Shown in pieces: positions 44,125-55,207 of a DNA stretch of 64,000 nucleotides. A program made the translations under genes and the position numbers. Position 1 is the first letter of the stretch. Every line of letters begins with the position of its first letter. The notes beneath the pieces were generated by a model. It did not search any database. It saw only the letters and a program-made list of their open reading frames with translations, and was not told where the DNA came from. The stretch is from Fomes fomentarius. Its lineage: Eukaryota > Basidiomycota > Agaricomycetes > Polyporales > Polyporaceae. Where the stretch lies: contig JABYQN010000008.1 in the NCBI GenBank assembly GCA_022606135.1, positions 620,001 to 684,000 on the forward strand. The letters run 5' to 3'.

Positions 44125-45332
44125 AGTGCCAGTTGCGGAGGATTCAGCCTGCGAGGAGTCGGACTGGAGGACGAGTCCTTGATCGCCCCCCTCCGCAGCC
44201 TTCCCCGCATATATATGTAGCAGCCCTCTGATTCCTGTCACAATCAGGACGAGCTCAAGCAAAGCTGTACTTACTTGCATACTTCTCATGAGTCTTATCT
44301 CATCGCGACTGCATGCAACTGCATGCCTCGGAGGAGCGCGAGGGGGGAGATCAACGGGGGAACAGTAACCGCGTGCGTGGTATGCGATGCCAAGCCCAAA
44401 GAAGTTGACGACGCCGCCGGAGCGGATGCAACAGAAAGCCAGAAGGCGCACCTCAATGACCTCATCTGCCCATGCGTTCACGACAGCGGCCCCGCGGAGG
44501 ACGCCAAGATTCGGTATGCATGTGGGCGACACAGGCCTGACGATGCCTGACGCCACAGAGACCATGTCGACGAGAGCAGGACCACGCGCTCGCGATTCGA
44601 CGGGACTTGGGTTGCTTTGTGCGGAAGCTCTCGAGGAGGAGGCATGTCCTCCCGATATCTCTTCGCTCACCGTCATGAGAGCCCGCTACTGAATTTGGGG
44701 TTTGGACTATTCAAGTCGCTTACACGGGCTTACATATATATAAGTAGTCACATCGACGGGGCACGAACACAGCAGGGGGATCGAGTAATAGATGTGCCGG
44801 TTTGAACTTTGGCATAAACCACCGTCAGCTTGTCTTTTTCAGCCTGGGCTCCTTCAGTCAGTAACATCAGGCCGAGTACCCTTACAGTCATTGTAGTCGT
44901 AAGTAGGAAGTCACGATGGTTCAGTACAACAGATTAGCGTCTACAAACCAATGAAGCTCGCGGTCCGGAAGTCCGGTCAGCCTAAAGAAGTGAACTGGCA
45001 ACTACTTACGAAGCTATAGAAATCGTAGTATGCGACGTACAACCCAAGAGATAGTTCGTCGCGGTACTGTTCCTTTTCACCTCCCATATACTTCGAGCCA
45101 CTCATCTCAGATTTACAACAGACCGCGTAGACAGTAGGCTGAAGTATACAACGTGACGCGCACCAACCTATACAAGCTTGACCGACAGGAATCAGCAATC
45201 AGGATCTAAGAATCCTACACTGCAGACGGAAGCTGGAACGGGACTGTTTTGCTACATGTCGACTGTACTACGCATACATGGACGTATCCTTCCGCTCGTC
45301 AACTCGTCATTATCGTCCGCGTGCAGGCAGCC
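44125..45332. other. Spacer between the two M28 copies
   Basis: The spacer holds the promoter of the left copy, with a CATATATATG stretch at about 44209-44217, and the 3' flank of the right copy. A plus-strand frame at 44387-44692 shows no domain. Confidence 0.5.
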
Positions 45333-46710
45333 TTAGACGGTGAGCTCATAAGCGAAGCCTAGGGCGACCTTCGTGAACTCCAGCGAGTGGCTCCACGAGA
45401 AGCCGTTCACTGATGTGGTGTCGCCGGAGGAGTGGACTCTAGGGTTGTCGTTGCTATTGCCGTACGAGGCCTCGTAAACGAGACCGGTCGGGTAGCCCTG
45501 TTTGTACCAGCTCGCATGGTCGGAGCACGCGTAGCCACACTGAACATCGGTCCCCTCGTCAGCACCAGTCGTCTCGCGATTTTGCACGAAAGATGCAATA
45601 CGTACCGGACTGTCAACGACCCAGTCGAGCGTCGAGTACGTGTCGACGAGCTGCTTGATGAACGCAGTGACACCAGAGTCGACGTAGTCGGGCATGATGG
45701 AGATGATCTCCTTCGTGCCAGGCGCAAAGTACGCGGTCATGTCGAGCTCCAAGAATGCCTTGACGTCGACGCCCCGGCTCTGGTAGTCCTTCGCGATCGC
45801 CTGGCTACCGAGCAAGCCCCCTTCCTCGCCGGAGTACCACTGGAACTCGAGCGGTGTCGACGGCTTGAAGTCCGCCGCGACCAGTGCGCGGAAGATCTCG
45901 ATCAGGTTGACTGTGCCCGAGCCGTCGTCGTCAGCACCGGGCGCGCGGCCGTCCATGGGGTTGCTGAGGTTGATGGAGTCCTCGTGCGCGCCGACGATGG
46001 TCACGGGCCCGTCGGACTCGCCCTCGAAGCGGGCGATGACAGAGAACTGCGTCCAAGTGTGGTTGAACTTGGAGATGGTGATGTCGCTCCGGTCCTGGGC
46101 GAACTGCAAGGCATACGAACGGAACGGGTGAGACGGAGGAGATGGCTGGGGTGATGAGAGGACGTACGCCAGAGAGGGTGTCGAAGATGTACTGGCTGGC
46201 GTCCTTCCCAGTGGAGCTCTTGTAGTACCGGTTGTTGAACGACGTGAGCTTGTTCAGATACGTCTCCAGGTTGGACGTCGAGAGCGTTTCGATGATAGGA
46301 TTGACCTCATCCTCGTGCGACGGTGCAGGGACTGCATACAAACTGAGTAAGTCAATCGCACGACACGTTAAAAGGCCACGATGCCCACAGGTCACTTTAG
46401 CTGCAAACCGCGCGGGCTTGACCGTCTCCTCGGGATCGTACACCTCCGTCACATCGAACTGTCGATGATCAGTAATGAGCCGTCTATATGATGCGGGAGA
46501 AGCAAGACTCACGAAGTGAACGTTGGAGCGGAGGAGCTCAAGCTTCTCATCCTCAGTCTTCCATACGGGCTCCGCACCCTCTTCGAGGTCGAGAAGACGG
46601 AAGCCCTGGCCGACCTTGTCTGCAAGCTCCTCAGTAGCGATGGGGGCAGCACACACGGCGGTGAAAGCCGCGGCGGTAGCAAAAAGGCAGCTAGAGGAGA
46701 GAAACTTCAT
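45333..46710 (-). CDS. Secreted M28 aminopeptidase (leucine aminopeptidase 1 type)
   Basis: This is an extracellular zinc exopeptidase that removes N-terminal residues from peptides, useful in nutrient scavenging. The start MKFLSSSCLFATAAAFTAVC at 46710 is a signal peptide. A propeptide-like region (EELADKVGQGFRLLDLE) and then FDVTEVYD and RYYKSSTGKDASQYIFD precede the catalytic domain. The two-zinc ligands are seen in order in GAHEDSINL (His), GADDDGSGT (Asp), GEEGGLLGS (Glu pair), ELDMTAYFAPG (Asp) and CSDHASWYKQGYP (His). The protein ends FAYELTV with the stop at 45333. Length is about 375 residues, normal for fungal Lap1. The gene is complete, unlike its neighbour at 42.7 kb, with which it forms a direct tandem pair. 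Confidence 0.94.
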
Positions 46711-47522
46711 GGTGCCAGTTGTGAGTGCCGAAGAGGAGCGTGCGCAGACGACCGGACTGAGTGACTAAGTCCTCGCATTATATACAAAGTTCAGCCTGTG
46801 CTGTGCTCCACAACAACGTGTAGTATCTCTAAGTTCTCAGCGATGCGAGGACGTATCTACATGACCTCTACGACGACCGTCACCGGTGATTGCGCACACG
46901 GTCCGTGATGGCGCCCGACGAAGGCGTGCCAAGACCACCCAGGCGACAACAGAACTTGTCTCATCTTGTCCAGAAATGCCGACGACGAACCCGCAGAAGC
47001 TGCCAAGCCTGCAGATACCATGTGCAATGGTAAGAGAGACCATGTTGACCATATGCATAGTACGGCCTCTTCAACATTCGATCCGTAGAATGCAGTCTGG
47101 CGACTCGCCTGAATACATCTGTCGGCGTGAGCTGCTGGTAAGATCTAGACATCGCATCAACAAACCAACCAATATTGCTCAAAATCCGCTGCTAATACAT
47201 ACCTCTTACTATGTAGCTAGAATGCAATATGTACCATTGAAGAGCGGCATGACGAGTCTCTGAGTCTCAAGCCTTGCGCCCCTTGCCGTTACTCTGGGCG
47301 GCTAGATGCATATGGTATAGCGAGCGATTAAGAAGCATCCCAGTCTCGCACTTAGAGTCTTTCGGATACATCATTTAAGATACAACTACACTGCCTTTGA
47401 TAGAACAGTATGTACGTACGCTATATGTGCAGAAGTGGAGATGTAGAGAGCGAGCGTGACAGAACAAGAACAAAACACAAAACATGACGAACAGCGGGGA
47501 ACACCTCCCGAGACTCGAGGGG
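46711..47522. other. Spacer between M28 and DUF6533 genes
   Basis: The promoter of the M28 gene lies on the left edge and the 3' flank of the DUF6533 gene on the right. No coding motif was recognised. Confidence 0.5.
46778..46784 (-). promoter_or_regulatory. TATA box of the intact M28 gene
   Basis: On the minus strand TATATAA lies 68-74 nt upstream of the start codon at 46710. The left copy has a comparable ATATATAT stretch about 85 nt before its start. Confidence 0.55.
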
Positions 47523-49739
47523 CTACTTGTATTCCCTGGGTTGTTCCATGATAATCCACGGCGCGACGGCCATGAGCTCGTAATTATCAACGGACGTTCG
47601 CGAGCACTTGCCACTGCTGTCGAAGGCAGGGGACGGGGGCTCGCGTCTTGACTCTGACTCGAAAGCTGAGCACATACATGAGCATTTCGTCCACAGGAGT
47701 TAAAAGAGTCACTTACTGTTGCGCTGCAGGCTCACTTTCCCAACACCACTCTGGAAGACGATCGCCGGGCCTGACCTGGTGTGAGGGTCGCTCGCCAGGC
47801 TCGGCGATGTGAATTGGTCGTGCAGCTCGATGTCATCAAACCAACCGGTATCGCACTGATACCGACGGCGCTGGAGCTCCTCACGGGTGTTCAAACAGAG
47901 CCGGGAAGCCTGAGGAACGTGGCAGGGTCTGGGTTAGCGATCGTACAACAGTCAAGTCTGCCTAGTACGCACTGATATTGCGTACATCGCGCCAAGCCAG
48001 CTGGACAGATCGCGCATGAGAGCCAGACCACACCCAGGTTGGGTGAGGGAGCTTACATTGTGCCGACCATTATGAGCGGACGATCTCGGTACATCAACAC
48101 GAAAGCCAGGTTTATCGCATTCCCAGCTGAAATCAGTGAGCGGTTGGTATGAGGAGGTAGCGTAAGACATGAACATACCGAACACTCTATCATGAGCATA
48201 CTTCGGTTAGCACAAACTGGCGCCACGAGATGGAGAGACGAGCAACGCACAGGAAAAAGTAGAACGCGCTGTCCCGCAGGAAGGAGTAGATGAGCGGGCT
48301 GATGGTCTGGAGCTCATATATTGGGACCGAGCTGGCCGTCCCTGCCTCCCGCCGCAACGAGATATTGTGCGTGAACTTGAGCAAAACGAGTACGAAATAC
48401 AGGCCTGTTTCCTTCGTCGTGAGTGATGAAACAGATGACAGCAACGCACGACGAGATTACATACAAGCCGACAAGAGAGCTATAATCCTGCACAAACGAC
48501 GTGAGCGACGGAATGTGCCAAGTGAACAAAGGCTGGGTAGGACTGACCAACTCAAGATAGACAGCACGGGAAAGGTTGGCGCGGTCACCCTACATCCAGG
48601 CAGCGGTATTTGAGGTATAGGGTCGAGAACCCTTATGCGGGACATGATCAGAGTACCAGTGACTGTGCCCACCTTCATGAAACGATGTTAGCAAGCCAGA
48701 CCCAGGTGAGTCGCAATTGCAGCAGCACGCACAATTATCTGAACTGGAGAAATCGGATGTGAGCTGTTTATAGAACCAGGGTTGTTAATAATACGTACTG
48801 GCATATACGAGACCAACGAAGGTCATAACTATATGCGTGTTCATATCGTGTCAATCCAGCAAATGGACCAGCATGAGTATGGAAATGAGCACGAACTCAG
48901 CTTATTGCGCTGATAAGACGCATACAGCCTCATCAGGAACATGGCCTCTCCGACGACGGCCGAGAGTAATGTGCCATTACTGCTCACATAGTACATCAGG
49001 AGTGACCGGATGTGAATCATGATACCGCAACGCACAAAGTATTGAACCATAGCCATGTCTTGCAGCTTCCAGAGAGCGAGACGTGAGTTCGGATAAGCAG
49101 TTTGATGAGAAAAGCCCTTACAACTGCGACAGATCAATATGATGCTTCTAGGGCTGAGATATGGCATCTAGCTTACCGAAGCTGATAAATTCGTTCTTGA
49201 CGAAACTGACGAAACCTTGAGCTTAATGTCCTGCGCGAATTTATAGAAACACCATACCAAGCAGCTCAAGACTGGTGACAATGACCTTCAGTCAAGAACA
49301 CCGTGTATAGTCAGGGGATGCGATACTCACAGAAGCGATATTAACGTATAATATCGAACAAGGAAGTATAGAACCTTGGGTATCGACCATTTCGCTCTAG
49401 GAGAAGATGCGAGCGCGGTGAGGAAGGGAATCACACTTGATAGAGATGTGCACGGCGTACTTCCAAATCAACGATACCTGAGTAGACCAATTAGAGTGGG
49501 CGTAAGCATATGCAGAAATATACTCGGACTTACCTCTTGGGGGAATGTGACAAGGATATCGAACGCAACCCAGGCCACGGCAGCGACTGAGCGGTTGACA
49601 TTAGCTGTACTTTCGACTTGTGCAGGACCAGTACGTAGGACTGACCGTTGTTGAGAAGAACTACCTGCAAATCCTGGAAGACACCCACAAGTAAACGTTG
49701 TTCTGCAGAATGACCATCTGCAGAACCGGGCAACGCCAT
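47523..49739 (-). CDS. DUF6533 family multi-pass membrane protein
   Basis: This belongs to a large Agaricomycete family of putative seven-helix membrane proteins with unknown function. The start MALPGSADGHSAEQRLLVGV at 49739 is followed, across an intron with a GTCAGT donor, by VAAVAWVAFDILVTFPQEV. The DUF6533 hallmark AKWSIPKVLYFLVRYYTLIS follows. Later segments are LLSAVVGEAMFLMRLYASYQ (a helix ending in the usual RxYAxY), VMTFVGLVYAS, GTLIMSRIRVL with PLPGCR, ETGLYFVLVLLKFTH, and SPLIYSFLRDSAFYFFL. The C-terminal tail reads REELQRRRYQCDTGWFDD. A last intron (donor GTAAGT near 47718) joins in frame to TFESESRREPPSPAFDSSGK, ending EQPREYK with TAG at 47523-47525. One middle exon is uncertain. 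Confidence 0.78.
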
Positions 49740-50678
49740 ACAACTGTCGCCAGCGTTGTCGTCGTCCTCGTCTTCGTCTTCGTGGTTGTCGTCAGGACTC
49801 GGGGAGAAGCAAGGGGCGGACGGGGAGCGTGACGGTCGGGCAGAGAAACGGCTCCGAGGCGACGTCGCAGGGTCTTATGTATGCCATCATCCTCGCCAGC
49901 TAAGCGGACGACTTGGGTCGCAGAAGCACCCATCGCAAGCATCGGCATCTCTACCGGACCTGCGCGTTCGACGTTCTGGAAGCTGAAAGGTTGTTGGCGA
50001 GCCGGCGACCCTGGTGGCCTACTTCCTTTTGAGGGACTGGTGCGCCAGACCTTCGTCCGCATCAAGGGAAGCCAGAGATCGTGGGCGGCGGGCGCAGGAT
50101 ACTTGTTACTTAGCGATCAGCCCGCATCGCGATATGGGACAGTAGCCGATGGGCGAAATCCTGGTCCATGGAACTGGGTGACGCTGTCAACAGGCGATAT
50201 GTTTCTCGACATCGTATACCAATCGTAAGTATACATCAATAGATTCTTGTCATTCCAACTCATGCACTTGAATCATCAAGTTGCTATGTTTTCCCTCACT
50301 GACGGAGGTGAGGACATCAGAAGACATTCAACGGTGACACACTCGCGAGAAAAATCTGGGTTAGTCTGTGGAACATCGTTGATCAGAGCTAGTCAGAGTT
50401 AGAGCTTCGCTGAACGGCGCCGGCCATCAACAGGAATCGAGAGCTTGCATGGTTAGCCGGGGAGGGCCAGATTCGTAACCAGTGCCTGTGAGTAAGTACT
50501 TACATACCTGGGACGGCTTCTCCGTACCGTGAAACACACCTCACCAATTGGAGGGGGAAGGCGGAGATGTAGTTTGCAAAGACGCTGAAAGGGGTGCGAG
50601 ACGTGATAAGCAAGTACATGTGCCTAGTCAAGGAGTTGACTTGTACATGCGGACGAATAAGTCAGCTATTGTACTGGG

Positions 50679-50697
50679 TACTACTAGTCTAGTAGTA
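50679..50697. repeat. 19-bp perfect palindrome
   Basis: TACTACTAG, a single T, then CTAGTAGTA: the arms are 9 bp and exact. The surrounding sequence is gene-free. The meaning is unknown. Confidence 0.65.
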
Positions 50698-52623
50698 CAT
50701 TGACAATAAGCGGTTTTGTCCTGGGTCTTCCTGTTCCCACTGACACTCAGAACACCTATACTCGAGGCTTCCGATTGGGATGTCGCTGTAGCACCGCTCA
50801 ATAGGCATTGCCATTGCAACATGAAGTGCCAGGCGAGCCTGCAGCGCTCATGTCATTGTGATCGGGGTCCTAGTCAGCTTTGGCGCTTAGTGCTAGTCCC
50901 TTGGTTCCGAATCCTTGTGTGGACGTCCGTCATGTCTCAGTCTGTGCACTATCCTCATCTCTCGAGTAGGTAAAATCAGCTGCAATTCATCTCGTGGACA
51001 GTTGTGTGATGATTTCTGCAGCTTCGTCTCACCGTCCGTTCACTAACTCATTCGTTCCGCGGTGAGCTCTACTACTTGGAATTCGTCGGAAGCATATCGC
51101 TTCGCATGCGAGAACACGTACTTATCTTCACGAACAATCGCGGGATAGGTGAGGAGTAGTGATGATAGGCTGAGATATACTATGAATCAGGATGCCCTAC
51201 GCGGTTTGGAGACATCGGCAAGAAGGGGTAGGGCGCTACAAGGAAGCAGCATGGATGTCCGAGTCGCTACGATGAGTACGCGGTACGTCCGGTAACTTTT
51301 TGGCCAATGATATCCCGTCGTGTCACTTTCAGTGTATCTGAGAGTGCATATTCGGTGCGTCTGGCGGATGCTGGCTTGGCTGGGTCGTTCTCTATATATA
51401 CCCGAAGGACGACCGCATGTACTCATTGCCTTCCATACAGCCTTCCGGGCTGCGAAGACCCTGCAAGACACGATGCACGGGGCGTGACATACACCATGCA
51501 CAATACGTAGCCCAGGTACGTAACATACTTCATGTTTTGGCTGGCAAGCTATCCCCATGGTCTTAAGGTTCTCCTCGAGGGCGGCAGCTGGCTGTTTCCC
51601 CAATATTCCAGTTCTCACCACTGATCACGAACGCCGCATCGTTCAGCAATCAGTTCGTCTAGGTTGTCGCGCCTTGCCCGCGTCCAGCACTCCAGACCGT
51701 TCACCTGGGCCTCTATCTAAATCAGACAAATACGCTCACCCTCGGGGGGCGTACCTGATACACTCGCTTCCATTGCGCAATATACGTCGACGGAAGCTTA
51801 TGACTCCTGCCCTGCAGTCGTTATGTCTCTTGAATGGCGGAGGAGGAAGTGCGACGGCCCGAAACGTATGAGAATTGACGTACGCGCGCCGTCATGATAA
51901 AGCATGGTCTTGCTATTCTCAAGGACGTGACCAATTCACGAAAGGACTTCCAGCCCTTTGAGTAAGTCATTCACTTTCGTGGTAACACATCTTACGAGTG
52001 TACTGACAAAAGACTTTGCATTAGGGCTCATTTATTCACGCGACCCTTCGGGATGTCTACTAATCTTTCACAAGGACTGAGAGAAAATACGACCGGTTTG
52101 TCCTGCGTTGGTCACTGTTCGTTCGTGTTCGCGTGTAACCGCGGCGATGGTGGTCAACATGTTCCTCGTCGTAAATATAGGGTTGATGGGTCGTACGCTG
52201 GCCGATATGACATGTGCAGTCCTATTCGTCTCCCCTAGGTAGAATATTCTCCATGGACGGGGGGAAAGAGGTGCAACTTTGATCCATTGGTCTATTGCGC
52301 CGGTCGACGAGGTCATTGTCTCATCCGTACACAGTACATACCTGCAACACGTTCGATCTGTGCTGCTTGTTGATAGTTGTCGCCCGAGCTGATGTCGTTG
52401 AACTTCTTTGATGTGTATGATATCGATGGAAGCCGTAGCATGCCATAAGTCCCTGTAGCGGTGTTGTATGACCGCATTCAAAATGTAATACATGATCGAA
52501 TGGAGCATCTAGACAGTGATTAAAGTGCCCCGAAACGAGGAGAACGGGGCCGGCATGGCGCTGACAGCATTGGCCAAGCCTGCAATCGAGCCCTCGCGTG
52601 GACTTCGTCACATACCACCACCA

Positions 52624-52629
52624 TATAAG
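52624..52629 (+). promoter_or_regulatory. TATA box of UDP-glucose dehydrogenase
   Basis: TATAAG lies 46-51 nt before the ATG at 52675, followed by a CT-rich leader ending in CACC directly at the start codon. Confidence 0.55.
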
Positions 52630-52674
52630 CCCTCCACCCAGTTCTCTGTCTTATCATCTTCATCTCCGTTCACC

Positions 52675-54635
52675 ATGGCCCCCGTGAAGGTTTCCAAAAT
52701 CTGCTGCAGTACGTCGTACACTCGCTGTATGCGCATGCAAACAACCGTCACTCATCGTATCATTGCCACGTCGCAGTTGGTGCGGGATACGTAGGTGAGC
52801 ATTTGGATGTCCATAAGCCGAGCGTCGAGCGGAACGGAACGGGGACTGACGCGTCGTGCTCTCCCCAGGCGGCCCAACGTGCGCGGTCATCGCGTTGAAG
52901 TGCCCCCACATCCAGGTCACCATCGTCGATCTCAACCAGGCCCGTATCGATGCCTGGAACAGTCCCGACTTCAATCTCCCCATCTACGAGCCCGGGCTCG
53001 AGGACGTCGTCAGGCAGGCCCGCGGTAAGAACCTATTCTTCTCAACCGACGTCGACACCGCCATCCGCGAGGCGGACCTCATCTTTGTCTCCGTCAACAC
53101 TCCCACCAAGAAGTCCGGTGTGGGAGCCGGCTTTGCTGCAGATCTCAAGTGCGTCTCGTTTTGGCTCATGCACTCTCTCATCTAGACACTCACCGTTGTC
53201 TTCCTTTGCTTCCACTCTTACCCGATGTCCGCTGCAGTTACGTTGAGTCTGCGACCCGCCGCATCGCCGCCGTCGCGACGTCGAACAAGATCGTAGTCGA
53301 GAAGTCTACTGTGCCATGCAGGACGGCGGAGTCGATGCGCACCATTCTGGAGGCCAACTCCAAGCCGGGCACCCGCTTCGACATCCTATCCAACCCCGAG
53401 TTCCTTGCCGAGGGAACTGCCATCGGTGACCTCTTCAAGCCTGATCGTGTCCTTATCGGTTCGCTGCAAAGTCAGGATGGTCGGGATGCGTCCGAGTCGT
53501 TGAAGGGGGTATATGCAAACTGGGTGCCGTACGTGTCTATATCATTTCATGTCTTCTCTGGCGTCTTCCTCCCTCCTCCCCGTCTGTGCTGTCAGCTGGT
53601 GCCACTTACCGTTTTCCACCCATCCATCTAATCCTGTTCGTTGGTTGCATGAGAGTTTGTGCTCACGGCCCTTGATTCCGGATGTGCTAACTCTTGCGTG
53701 CAGGCATGATCGTATCTTGACGGTCGGCCTCTGGTCATCCGAGCTTTCGAAGCTTGCGGCCAACGCCATGCTCGCTCAGCGTATTTCCTCGGTGAACGCC
53801 CTCTCGGCCATCTGCGAGGCCACCGGTGCCAACATAGATGAGGTCGCACACGCCGTTGGTTTCGACTCGCGTATTGGTCCCAAGTTCTTGCGTGCATCCG
53901 TCGGGTTCGGTGGCTCTTGCTTCCAGAAGGATATCCTCAACTTGGTCTACCTCTCGGAGAGCTTGCATCTTCCTCAGGTCGCCGCCTACTGGAGGCAGGT
54001 TGTCGAAATGAACGAGTACCAGAAGTCTCGCTTTTCGAAGACCGTCGTCGACACCCTCTTCAACACCATCACCGGCAAGGTATATTTGCGTTCATGCCGT
54101 CGTCGCATGTATCAATCATAGCTGACATCGGATCTGCTAGCACATCGCGGTTCTCGGTTTCGCATTCAAGGCAGACACCGGTGACACCCGTGAGTCGGCG
54201 GCCATCACCCTCATCCGCGACTTCCTTTCGGAGCGCGCCTATGTCACCATCTACGACCCCAAGGTCGACGAGGCGCAGATCTGGCAGGACCTCTCGGAGG
54301 CGATCCCCAACCAGCCTTTGGATTCGATCAAGAAGCAGGTCACAATTGTGCACTCTGCGCTTGAGGCGTGCAAGCAGAAGGAGGCGATCGTCATTGCTAC
54401 TGAGTGGAAGGAGTTCAAGGAGATCGACTGGCAGGTCGTCTACGACCAGATGACCAAGCCCGCGTTTGTCTTTGACGGCCGTCTCATCCTCGACGCGGAG
54501 AAGCTGAGGAAGATAGGTTTCTCCGTGAGTACTATATTGACATGCACCTCATGTACTCCCTCCCCATGCAACACGACACTAACATACATATTCGTTTCAC
54601 AGGTCAAGGTCATCGGCCGCGGCGACCGCCTGTAA
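52675..54635 (+). CDS. UGDH: UDP-glucose 6-dehydrogenase
   Basis: The enzyme oxidises UDP-glucose to UDP-glucuronate with two NAD+, supplying glucuronate and xylose for wall and matrix polysaccharides. The start is [11 protein letters not shown] at 52675. Exon 1 (52675-52708), an 18-nt microexon (52777-52794) and exon 3 (from 52869) together build the NAD-binding GAGYVGG. Later landmarks are [51 protein letters not shown] with [29 protein letters not shown], and the catalytic-cysteine motif [29 protein letters not shown] and the C-terminal [10 protein letters not shown] complete it, with TAA at 54633-54635. Junctions keep phase. It reads as an intact housekeeping gene. Confidence 0.97.
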
Positions 54636-55207
54636 GGCATTCTCGTGGCATATTTTGTTGGATCCTCCAAACTAGATATACAAACGAGATGGACTAATGT
54701 CCTCACGGAGACTGTTTGATGTTTTGGCACGACTACTGTATCCTTGTCCACCGATACCACTACGAAATAATGAACTAGACTATACTAAAGTCTCCCTATG
54801 ACTCTGAGTCATCAGAGGCATCAGTCGTCTATAGCTGGTTGCTGTGTTGCCAGTGTGTTCCTCCCGATACGCACACGGACGTAAAGAAGGTTACGAGACT
54901 TCTGGTCAGCGCACTTAATAATATTGATCCTTAAGTCCGTGTCTCCGACCCAACCCGAGGTGTCGCTTATTGGCCGGAAAGCAATCGGCCAGCCTCTGCC
55001 GACTACAACAGACTACAAGTCGCTTCGAGGTGTTCACAGCGAGTACTTACCCCGTAATAACCCGCGGCACAACTTGAAACTCCGCAAGGCTTGCCCCAAC
55101 AGCAGGACCCCAATATTAATGAGCACCTCGGACTCATTCCCGACACCGTCGACCCAACCTCCCCCTGACCTCCCCTGTCACCGTCGACGCTGTGGGCAAC
55201 GCCAAAT
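54636..55207. other. Spacer between UGDH and LCB2
   Basis: The stretch holds the 3' flank of UGDH and the promoter of LCB2. An open frame reaches the LCB2 start region from upstream (ATG near 55120), but it is out of frame with the enzyme and could act as an upstream ORF. Confidence 0.5.

Larger units (their letters stand above)
49740..52674. other. Three-kilobase stretch without a convincing gene
   Basis: Frames at 49881-50228 (plus), 51187-51621 (minus) and 52068-52508 (minus) have no recognisable domain and no conserved splice continuation. A perfect palindrome lies at 50679-50697. The last 60 nt hold the promoter of UDP-glucose dehydrogenase. Otherwise I see only AT-richer, non-coding-looking sequence. 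Confidence 0.5.

Noticed and set aside
47709..47894. Ending the DUF6533 protein at the TGA after VSLQRNSK
   Set aside because: A GTAAGT donor lies over that stop, and splicing to the CTCAG downstream joins in frame to a clean C-terminal exon ending at 47523.
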